64,000 bases of DNA from positions 744,001 through 808,000 of the forward strand of contig OX442324.1 in assembly GCA_949358305.1 (NCBI GenBank), in the 5' to 3' direction. The stretch comes from Strigamia acuminata (Eukaryota > Arthropoda > Chilopoda > Geophilomorpha > Linotaeniidae). Shown here one piece after another: positions 54,621 to 64,000 of the stretch (the first letter of the stretch is position 1; the number at the start of each line of letters is the position of its first letter). A model generated the notes under the pieces. That model saw nothing but the letters and a program-made list of their open reading frames with translations. It had not been told where the DNA came from and ran no database searches. A program made the position numbers and the translations under genes.

Positions 54621-57180
54621 TAACCTATTACATTGAACGTTTTTTTTTCGCTAAGTTCTTCTATTTAACAGCAGTGGGCGCCCACCGCTCCTCCTCCCAT
54701 TGCCATATTCTCGCCTTCTATTCTCTTGCCTTTTCTTGCTTTAGCTTCAAGAATTGTTGTTTTTGCTGAACGTTTCTATACATGTACAGAATAAACAAGC
54801 AGTGACTTTTTATTTTTGGAGCCGTAAGATGTTCAATTTTACCACCAGGGTATGCTACCATAATGCAAGAGGAATCAAGGTTGAACAATGTTATTAGGTT
54901 TGGCCACTTGGCCAAATGATGTCACTTCCTGAAAGTGAGGGGGGGCGGAGCCATGCTATTCTGAAGCATAATAGTAGAAAGGGAAGTAGCAAAACTCCTA
55001 AGCTCCTGCCCCTTCCCAGTTCACAAATTAGGTCCAGTAAAAGTTCATTTTCTCAAATATGAAAGGAAAAATTTTTAAAATTCTGCTGGATTTATACAAT
55101 TAAATGAACAATATTTTATTTTAAATATGAAATTTGAGTCTTAATTTCGGATTTCTTTAGTTAATACACAGTTTGTGGCAGTGACTTTTCCCTGACAGTT
55201 TTGCTTAATTTTATGTAAATAGTGTAACAGAAAAGAGAAAAAACATGCTTTGCGGTATGCACTTTTCCCTTAGGTTATAAAAATTTCCTTACACTATTTT
55301 TGTCATGTGACTCCTCAAGGAGGGGTGGTTGCTATGCAACGACCACACATTGTTGTGATCTCAAATGTCACCTTTGCAAATAAGATACAACGGGTTGCCA
55401 CGACGGGTCTTATCAACACACTTTGAATATTCTTCTAATATTGAAACAATTAATTCTACAAATGAGGAGAAATATTAATGGTTAAATTAATATCCCTTCT
55501 CAGACTAAAACTGGCTAATAAAATCTAACTTATTAATAAAATACACTTTTGGTTGTTTTAAATGAATATTTGTTATTTATTCGGGGTGAAATTGGTTAAT
55601 CATACAAATAAATGCTAAATTATATAAAACTACTCTTAATAAGGCAATGTTAGTAAATGGAAACAATAAACTTCTCCCGCAACGTGGCTGGCTTGCAACG
55701 TCGTGACTTCGTAGTCGCTCCTTGATTGTTGCAAACGGCAACAAAACGACTCGCAAATGGCGAGAAGAGAACCGAGATATTCGGAGAAAAACTGTGTTTT
55801 TACACCAAACTGGCTCTACTCACTATTCTGCAAACTCTCCTCCGCAACGGTCAGTGGTTTGGGTAATTTCTCGGGCTTGAGAAATTCCTTGGCGGCTGGT
55901 CGTCGTGGTTCGTCTTGGGCGGCGTCTCGCAATTCGGGTCCCGTAATGGCACCGTAAGCTGCGGCGATGTCGTCCGTCTCGCGTACGTCTCACACAGTAG
56001 ATTCGACTCAAAGTTCCCGTGAAACACGGTCTACTAAGAGCCAAAACTCTTCTTGATTGAACGCTCAAGGAGGCGCCCGCTTGTTGAGTACAAGGCTAAA
56101 ACTTCCAAATTGTTACCAACAATTTGGCTTCAAAACACACACAAAATCTCAACTCAAACTGGCTGTTTGAGCAAGAAAAGGCCTAGCTATTGAATCCCAA
56201 ATAGCAAGACAAAATCTAGCCAAAGAATCCCTTTTGGCAAGATGAAACCTAGCTGCTTTACCCTATCAGCAAGGTGAATCCAAATCCTTGGCAAAACTTA
56301 ATCATAATCAAATAAATACTTGGTTTCTTTGTGAACACTGGAGCAAAATTTGACATGACTGTTGGGTTTGAAAAGGAGACTTGAACTGAAGTTGTGAGAG
56401 CAATTTCTCCCAGAAATACTGGGCGAATTGCACCACAACTCCTTATACGAATTTAGATTGCGCCATAACCCTTTAACCGGGAGCAGGATGCACATCCTGT
56501 GCCCCATCCAGGGCTGGTTGCTGTGGTGATTCCAGCACCGGTTTCCAGTGACTCAAGGTGGTGCAATTAAATGATTGTGCAAATAAAGAAGTCGGTTTTT
56601 AGTAGTAAAATAAAACATGGTGATATTTATTCTTTTAGATACAGCATAATGATATTTGGAAAAACGTGATGATTGCTCTGGAATTCTCAATTTACTTTGT
56701 CCAATAAATATTAACACGCTTGGAAAAACACGATATAGCACACAAATTATGATAAAAATATTAAACTGTTCTTTTTAAATCACTCAGTGACCATCAGGGC
56801 CACTGCAACATATACAAGCATCAAATATCAAATATCAAATATCAAATATCTAAACTAACAGAAATTTATGTAGTAAAAAAATATTCCGTGTTCCATGTTT
56901 TTCTCGTGTTTCCAATTTCCAATTTGTTCCCTATTCATACTCGATGATTCCTGCAAATTTTACGATTAACTATTTGTTGCCATGGCTTCACAAAATAAAC
57001 AATAAGTTGGATTGTTTAAATACAATCAAACTTACCAACTGAAGTGTGCCTCGTGTTCCTGATGTACTGCTTGAAGCGGAGAATTGCAAATGGCGGCAAT
57101 CACAAATAGTTGCCAATTGCAATTTTTTGGCAATGACGTAACTTAAATAGCGGAAAATTATTGGATTGGTTGGCTATTTC
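54621..57180. other. Intergenic region; no gene confirmed
   Basis: A minus-strand stretch at about 55965-55826 reads AAAYGAITGPELRDAAQ and EFLKPEKLPKPLTVAEES before a stop. This could be an exon or a retroelement piece but matches no family I know. A short ATATCAA tandem repeat lies at 56818-56850. The rest shows nothing. Confidence 0.3.
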
Positions 57181-57184
57181 CAGT

Positions 57185-58742
57185 TATACTGTATGTCGCG
57201 CTCTACTCTCTCTGTCGCTAACTCGTGGTATGAGTCACTTAGTTACTTAACAATACCGCTTTATTCAAGCAGTTACCCAAGAAATGAAATACTGACAAAT
57301 ATATAAAAGGTAAAATATAATAAAGATTTATTAGATCTTATATTACAGGTAAATAAAGGAATAAAATATGGAATGGGATAAAAGGTAGGGTGTGTAAGAG
57401 TTGGCGGGAAACTGGTCGAGGTCGTCCTTTGTTGGCGCTCTGGATACAAGATGGCGTCTCCGTGTGATAACGTGATGTCGTCTTGTGCCGGCGTGGCAAT
57501 GGCGTCCTCGTCTCGTCTCTGGTCGGTCTCTCGGGCTCACGCTGGTCGGGCGCGAGTGAATGCCTAATAGGACTTACTTCGGTCTGTTGTCTAGGTTTTA
57601 GTGATTGCGTATTTGTCCGGCGACGCACACAGCGGCGGACTCTTCTGGTTCCCGGCGAACACACAGAGGCGGGAACGCTCGTCGTGGTTTACTGCAGTTT
57701 AGGCTTGTGCGGACCGTTTGTCTGCACAACTCGCTAAACTGAAGTGGTTTTTACTGTTTCTAGCTGGTATGCTAAAACAGTGTGGTAATCTTATCTCGCA
57801 GGTTACTCTGCGGAGGTTAACACGAATCAAACGTACTCACGGTAAATGTGTCTTTTGTCCCTGGTCACTCCTTCGTTCTTGACTTAGGCGTGATAGGTTA
57901 GGACTGTAGATTTTACGTGTGTTTCTTGTTTGATAGTTGTGTTGGTTCTGCCCGCTCTGCGCCGAGACACATTTCTGTGCACAAAGCAGGGTGGACAGGT
58001 GACCAAAGCCACCCAATGGTGGGGAAGACGAATTGTCCCCACTCCCTAAGGGCAGATGCCTGTCCATTGACTAGATGTCAATGCACTGAGGGAAGGGGAG
58101 CACACTTGCAACTCCCCCTTCTACCCGTAAGTGGGTCACGAGAGAAACTCTTCGCGACACACCCCAGTCGGGTCACCACACGTCCTCCTCCTAGCTCTGA
58201 CCGCACGTGGCCAGAGCGATCAATTGTCTCCACTGGGACCCGATGCGGGGTCCGTCACCTGGGCGAAACTCACTCCAGGGACAGGCGGTTGTGCGCCGGG
58301 CGGCACTGTTAGGTCGCCTACTAACAAACGCTGATGGAGGATGAGGTCGGTTGTCTGGCGCACCTGGTTGTGCAGCCAAACGAACACCGACTTGCCCTTG
58401 TCTCTTTGGGCGAGGATAAACCTTTGCGTCGCCGTCGTCATCGACAGCTGAGAGAACTCATCGCAAATCTTCTTGTAGTAATCCGTGGGAGGCTTTGCCG
58501 GCGGGGTCGGCTTGACGCTCGACGACGTCGGTTTGGCGCTCTGCGGGACTACGGCCTGCTTGACGGTCTCTTCTCGTTTTGGTGGTGCAACGAGCGGCGT
58601 CAAACTCTTGCGAGCGGCGGACAGCACGGGCGGTGTCCGGCATAACAGGCGTCTCGGCTTACCCGCCACTTGAAACAGGACAGGTGTTTGTGGTACCGCT
58701 ACCGGAGGCAGCGGTGGTGGAGTCATGGCTCCTCGTGAGGCA
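57185..58742 (-). mobile_element. Possible LTR-type element around an orphan ORF
   Basis: On the minus strand a purine tract AGAAGGGGGAG (about 58121-58111) is followed by TTGCAAGTGTG, a plausible tract/LTR junction. To its right lies the ORF at 58220-58726. The left LTR limit is not identifiable, and the right side is cut by the copia LTR at 58743. Tentative. Confidence 0.25.
58220..58726 (-). CDS. Orphan 168-residue protein, Pro-rich N-terminus
   Basis: No family recognised. The frame opens MTPPPLPPVAVPQTPVLFQ, continues with a basic, Pro/Ser/Lys-rich stretch to about residue 80, and then a probably helical region (YYKKICDEFSQLS, then QRFILAQRDKGKSVFVWLHN). It ends in a Pro/Gly tail and a TGA. 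GC content is higher than the surroundings. The start lies only 16 bases from the copia LTR at 58743, so any promoter has been separated from it. It could be a host first exon or a gag-like protein of a non-autonomous element. Confidence 0.35.
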   Translation of the reverse strand: MTPPPLPPVAVPQTPVLFQVAGKPRRLLCRTPPVLSAARKSLTPLVAPPKREETVKQAVVPQSAKPTSSSVKPTPPAKPPTDYYKKICDEFSQLSMTTATQRFILAQRDKGKSVFVWLHNQVRQTTDLILHQRLLVGDLTVPPGAQPPVPGVSFAQVTDPASGPSGDN

Positions 58743-58921
58743 TGTTGCTGTAATTCGCTATTTCCATAACAGATGGCACCCTTCTTTGTTTATTTTATGT
58801 ATCACCACCTGGTGACAGTTTCTTTTATTCAACATTAAAGTCTCCAAGATGGCGACCTACATATGTGTCTCTCTCTCTTCACACTTCTCACACTTCTAGA
58901 AGCAGCAAATACGCGCCAACA
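58743..58921 (+). repeat. 5' LTR of plus-strand copia element
   Basis: TGTTGCTGTAATTC...GCGCCAACA, 179 bp. It is followed at 58924-58935 by GGTTATGGGTCC, a near match to the complement of the initiator tRNA-Met anticodon arm, the copia-type primer site. Confidence 0.65.
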
Positions 58922-59209
58922 AAGGTTATGGGTCCTACAACGCATTCTAGAAGACTTCAGGCGAGTTTGTGTGAAAAATTACGGCAGTGAGGAGCCGAAT
59001 CGAGTTTGAGAAATCATCGCGAGTTCGGGACGAGGAATTATCGCGAGTCACGCCCCTTCACGTCTAAACACGACGTTTTAGTGAGCAGAAACGGACAGAA
59101 TAGTGATATCTTTCAGTTTATGGACATTTTGACATTTGAGTGATATTATTTCGTGTTTATTAACTCTTGTTATTTTGTTTTTTTCACCGGTTTTCACCAT
59201 TACAACGTC

Positions 59210-59812
59210 ATGGATAAGATACCGGAGATGTTCAAATTTTCACCACTAGATGGCCTAAATTACGAGGCATGGAAAAGCGACATGAAGATGTTATTAGCGG
59301 CACAAACGCTCACCGATCACATTGATAAAGCAACGAAAGCTCCGGTAGATGCAACCGAGCTTAAGGAATTTACTGCAAAGAAGAATAAAGCGATGGGTTA
59401 TATTTATTACGAAGTAAAGCGTGAAATCCGGGATTTATTGCGAAGTGCAGGTAAAGAAGATCCTTTAACTGCATGGGATTATCTCGCCGATATGTACGAA
59501 CCGAAATCACGTGCCCGGATTGCAATGTTGCGTGAAAATGTCGTATCAATGACGTTTAAAACCGGAGAGCACATGGAGACATTCATTAGTAGAGTTGAAA
59601 ATGCCGCAGCTCAATTAAAAGATGCAGGAAGGAAAATTGATGATGATGAAATCTCTTTTCAACTTATTCAGGATCTCCCAACTGAATATGACGTGGTTGT
59701 AAAAATGATTTATGCATGGGATGACACAAAATTCACTACGAAAAGTGTAAAGTCAACTTTGATTAGTGAAGCAGGCCGGATGCGGTTGATGACGACGCCA
59801 CCACCTAAGAAC
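59210..59812 (+). pseudogene. Copia gag (UBN2-type), interrupted
   Basis: Starts MDKIPEMFKFSPLDGLNYEA with the W-rich KSDMKMLLAA stretch. It continues with DLLRSAGKEDPLTAWDYLAD and SFQLIQDLPTEYD, the usual blocks of copia gag proteins. The frame is intact to about residue 200 and is then cut at 59812 by the LTR of another copia element; the last residues of the open frame are translated LTR. The remainder of this element would lie beyond the nested copy, outside the window. ATG 59210 is preferred to the upstream ATG at 59153, whose extension is hydrophobic and unlike the family. Confidence 0.85.
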
Positions 59813-60128
59813 TGTTGGTTTATTCAACTAAATAGTGCAGAATATCTGAATTGTCAGTGGAGTGGAAAGCATTGATGCAGAAATAAACAACACAGCTCAT
59901 TACAGCTTGAAAGCCAAACATAGAGTAAGCTTTTATTCTGAAGTCATGTGACACAATACATTTAGCGCCACCTATAGGCAACTTATACAAGTCACGCATG
60001 ACAACAAACGTGGTCATTCATATGACCAAAAGCAAACGCAAACATCGAACATAATACATCTTAGCGCTTGAATAATGCGACATAAATATACATACATTGC
60101 AAAGTTAATTAAGGGCTATATTTCAACA
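59813..60128 (-). repeat. 3' LTR of minus-strand copia element 2
   Basis: 316 bp, TGTTGGTTTATT...TATTTCAACA on plus. The next bases on plus, ATCGGCCCCCTCGC, give the polypurine tract GAGGGGGCCGAT on minus, directly at the LTR. The insertion site in the gag frame would be AGAAC (59808-59812). Confidence 0.85.
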
Positions 60129-60146
60129 ATCGGCCCCCTCGCATTA

Positions 60147-63100
60147 TTAAGCATTTAGAACATTTAGATCAACTAGGAAGCGATTACAGAATTGAATAAG
60201 ATCACACTTATCAACAGACTTTGTAAAAATGTCTGCGTAATTATTTTTTGTTCCAACATGCACTATTTGAAGGTTGTTTTTCCTGACAAGCTCTTTTATA
60301 AAGTGATACCGTATGTCTATGTGTTTCGTCTTTCGGTTTTCTATGTTGGATTTCGTGAATTCAACTGTCGAAATGTTATCACATAATACCCGATGAAAGA
60401 ACTTGTCGGCCAAGTTGGGAACAATTTCGTGTAACACCCTGACAATCCACATGTAGTCCTTGACTGTCTCCGTAAGGGCCACATATTCGGCTTCCATAGT
60501 CGATAGCGTCACGTTGCGCTGCTTGAAGGTTCTCCAAAACACAGGTGTATTTCCAAGCGTTATCAGAGTCCCTCCAACAGAGATTCGATCATCTCTATTG
60601 TTGGCGTAGTCGGAGTCACTATAGCCAACAACTTCGATCCGGTTATTCGGAAATAACATTAGTCCGAAATTCTTCGTTGTTCTTAGATAACTCAGTAAGT
60701 CCAGTAAGACAATCCAGTGACTCCATCCCGGATTTGACTGGAACTGACTTAAAATATTGATCGCATAAGTCATGTCGGGCCTAGTTCTCGATCCAATGAA
60801 TGCCAACGATCCGAGCAAGCTTCTATAAGGAATCCCTTCCATAAGTTTGAAGTCCTTGATCGTATTTGGGCAGTCTTGTTTGGTGAGCACAGTTGATTTG
60901 GTCATTGGTTGCGACCTGACTTTCACTGAATCCAAATGGTTTTTAAATCTCAGCAACACTTTGTTGATGTAGGCTCTTTGATGCAATACCATTTGTTGTT
61001 TGTATGGATAGAATTCAACACCTAATAATTTCTTCGTCTGTCCCAAAATGACCAAATCGAATTGAGTCTTAATCATGTCTAGCACGTGCATGGCATCAGT
61101 ATACTGCTTTCCAAAAACAACGATGTCGTCCACGTAGACAATCAAATACGCGACATTCCTGTATTTGTAGACACAATTGCACCAATTCACGTGTTCTAAT
61201 CCAAGTTTGAGTAAAGTCTCTTCCAACTCCATGCCCCATTCTCTGCCGGATTGGTGCAATCCATAAATCGCTCTAAGGAGTCGGCAAACGTAATTTGGTT
61301 TATCCGGATGAATAAATCCCTTGGGCTGGCGCATGTATATGGTTTTGTGTAGCTTCGCGTAGAGGTACGCACACTTAACATCTGCTTGGATATACGACCA
61401 TTTGAGCATGCAAACCAAAAGTGTGAACATGAATCGTACAATCGAAAAGTCCACCACAGGAGAAAATGTTTCTTCATACGACTCGCCGTAGACTTGCGAA
61501 AAGCCTTGCGCAACAAGTCTCGCTTTATATCTGGCAATTTCCCCTTGGTCGTTCTGCTTAACGGTGTAGATCCATCTGCATCCTATCACTTTGGTGTCGG
61601 GTGGCGGTGGAACCAGCTCTCATACTTCACGCTCATGCATGGTGTTGATCTCATCAGTCATCGCTTGATTCCATTCGCTCTTTTCTGGCAGATTTGCTAT
61701 TTCTTCATAGCGGACTGGAACATGCACTTCAAGATGATTTGCTTCAAAATCTAGGGTCAATTCATCTATGTCTAAGTCGAAATCAAAATTGTCGGCTGTT
61801 GCGCTCAATCCAGATGGCTGCTTCCTTCTCTTATCTTCAAAGAGATGCTCAGGAACAGGGAGACTGTGGCCCGCGCAGTATCGTTTCACATCTGGTATCG
61901 AACGTAACTTTGGCTTCTCGTATCCCTCGATTGTATATTCTACGTCCTTTTGTCCTGTTGGTCTAAATTTCTCCGTCTTTATCCAAACTAGTGGAGGTAT
62001 AGTGCGAGCAGCATTCTGTACTTCTGCTGTCGCTTGCGGCACAGTTTTAGGTGGATTAGCTCGCAATTTCTCCTCTGGCAGTCGGAACTTTAATCTAAGT
62101 TGAGGTAATTCCTCTTGTTTGAATTCCTCTTTCTTATTAGCTGGGATTGGCGGGGGCAGCGGTGGCCTGACGTCTTCATCCGAATAATATTGACGATCAT
62201 CACTCTCCAAATTATCATTCAAGTCGTCAATATACGTCGTATACTTGTCGGGGAGGCCCAGCACGCCTTCAACTCCGCGCCTGCTTTCAACAAACTTGAT
62301 GTCATTTGTTTCCAAGACTTTGGAAAATTCTGGCAACCAAACTCTGTATCCTTTCGTAATTCTAGAATAGCCGAGCATGATCCCGTATATCCCTTTGTTG
62401 TCGATTTTGCCATCTCGAATCTTCTTTTTGACAAAACACAAACATCCAAATTTTCTTAGATGACGCAGTGATGGTTTGCGATTGTAATAAAGTTCCATCG
62501 GCGTCTTGTCTGATTTTAACTTGGCAATCCTGTTTCTAAGGTAGTTGAATGTTAAGATCGCCTCGCCCCAAAATCGATGTTCCAAACCCGCATCATAAAC
62601 AAGTGCTCGCATTCCATTAGCTAAGGTTTGGTTCAGTCTCTCAGAAACTCCATTCTGGGCGGGCGTGTACGCATTCGTTCTCTCGTGGATAATTCCCTGC
62701 TCTTCGAGATACTCTCCAAACTTGTTAGAGCAGAACTCCATACCGTTGTCCGTCCGTATCGCAAGGATCTGTCTGCCAAGTAGTCGTTCGATCCTTTTCG
62801 CGTGTTTGCGGAATAAGTCGAAGACTTCATCTTTCTTCTTCATTACATAGACGGTGGAATAGCGGGAATAATCATCCGTTATGGTGAGGAAATATCTATT
62901 TCCAGATAGTGTTGGTGTGTTAAACGCCCCACACACGTCCATATGTAATAGTTCTAGTGGCTGTTTAGACCTTATCCCTGGCAAAGATTTGTGTGAAACT
63001 GACTTTTTCTTCGCCAAGTCACACACGTCGCATTGTGTTATCGGCACATCCAGAATTGGAAGTCCAATAACAGCGTTACTTTTGCTCATCTGCTGTACGC

Positions 63101-64000
63101 TGGGAAAATGGATGTGTCCAAGCCGCTCGTGCCACAATCTTGCTTCCTCTGGGCTGGATGCATGCTTCGAACTGGTTGGATGTCCCGTCTTTTCTTCACC
63201 TACACTGACTTTGTTTTCATTCTTTTCTTGTGGTTTTGCAATTTCAGGTTTCTTGTCGCTAGTTTTAATGTAGTAAAGTCTGTCCCTTTTTACTCCTTCC
63301 ATCAACTGCCTGTTCCATTGCGGATCATAGATTTTTACTACTCCCGAACCAATTGCAACTTTACATCTGGCTTCGTCCATACATGGCCCCGATAGCAAAT
63401 TTCTTCTCAAGTCGGGCGCATAGTATACTTTCTTTAGTGTTACTGGAATTGTATCATTTCCCACCACGCTCATGATGCAAACGTTGCCAACGCCTTGAAT
63501 CTTGATTAAAGTTTTCTTGTCTGCTTGGCTTATGGTTCCTGTAGTCTCAGTAAAACTGGTGAATTGATTTCTGTCTTTACAGAAGTGCCCAGTCGCTCCC
63601 GTATCATATATCCAACAATTGTTGGTTGTAGCGCATTGTAGTAATTCTTCCTCGCTTAACTCTGTGAGGAATCCCACTTCTAACATTTCATTGTCGAAAT
63701 CTTCGGCAGTATTGGTGTTTAAATTGTTCGCCGGCTGGAGCTGTGCTGTGCAATCCTTTGCCCAATGTCCTTGTTGATTACACCGAAAACACGGCCCCCG
63801 TGGTGATGATCCGGTCGTATTTCCTCTACAATTCCTCGTATTCGCTCCGCCTCGATAATTCGATCTGCCTTTGCCTTTCTGTCCTTGATATCCTCGATTA
63901 TTTTGGCTATAATTGCCCTGCTGCTGAGATTTCGACGAATTATCAGTCCCCTTATTGCTGGGAGAATTTGGTCCTGTGCTAAACGCATCTGTGACGGATC
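60147..64000 (-). pseudogene. Copia element 2 gag-pol, one in-frame TGA, runs off the window
   Basis: Single frame from the right edge to 60147, broken once by a TGA at 61622-61620. That codon sits where copia proteins have Trp in the (W)ELVPPPP motif, so TGG to TGA is likely. Order: zinc knuckle CFRCNQQGHWAKDC (about 63795-63754); protease WIYDTGATGHF; integrase finger (WHERLGHIH...CDVC). The integrase core is LLHMDVCGAF, IRTDNGMEFC and NGVSERLN. RT has YVDDIVVFG, and RNase H has GYSDSDYA, STMEAEY and LCDNIST. Apart from the stop, all catalytic motifs are present. It is inserted in the gag of a plus-strand copia element at 59812. Confidence 0.92.

Overview
This is eukaryotic (animal) DNA. 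Three host genes are recognisable, and all of them are split by GT-AG introns. The first coding exon of synapsin lies on the minus strand at 7751-8076. A small complex I subunit gene of the NDUFA5 type lies on the plus strand at 39150-39650. A long RBM5/RBM10-type splicing factor gene lies on the minus strand at about 40346-54194. The synapsin N-terminus (RRRFSSGDL) and the mobile elements (Ty1/copia, Ty3/gypsy, Tc1, hAT and piggyBac-like types) suggest an invertebrate, probably arthropod-like. The sequence alone does not fix the species.

Layout. Bases 1-7750 would be the first synapsin intron. It holds a frameshifted RING-like gene between inverted GCGCGC-rich arrays, a foldback element with an internal minisatellite, a decayed Tc1 transposase, a TIR element carrying a solo LTR, a large foldback with palindromic filler, and small MITEs. 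From 8.2 to 10.5 kb there are tandem repeats, a TIR element and the tail of a copia element. From 10.9 to 24.1 kb there is a broken gypsy element. It is split at 12907/22312 by a complete 9404-bp LTR element (1901-bp LTRs, 4-bp target duplication) that has no visible gag or pol and carries one 497-codon ORF of unknown family. A 24-bp satellite follows at about 24.85-25.21 kb.

From 26.2 to 35.2 kb there is a nest. An outer TIR element full of CCAATATTGG palindromes contains a head-to-head Tc1 palindrome, a full-length copia element (4715 bp, identical LTRs, 5-bp target duplication) and a CAGGGTGTT-type TIR element. A hAT MITE (35.2 kb) and a piggyBac-like element (35.8-37.0 kb) follow. From 39 to 54.6 kb are the NDUFA5-like gene and RBM5. 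From 57 to 64 kb is another nest: a possible LTR element with an orphan ORF, a plus-strand copia element inserted next to it, and a minus-strand copia element inserted into the gag of that one and running off the window.

The three host genes show no functional link to each other. The main candidate for something undescribed is the 9.4-kb gag/pol-less LTR element and its repeat-containing protein. The second is a perfect hairpin lying exactly over the synapsin PKA-site codons. All boundaries were read by eye and could be off by a base or two.
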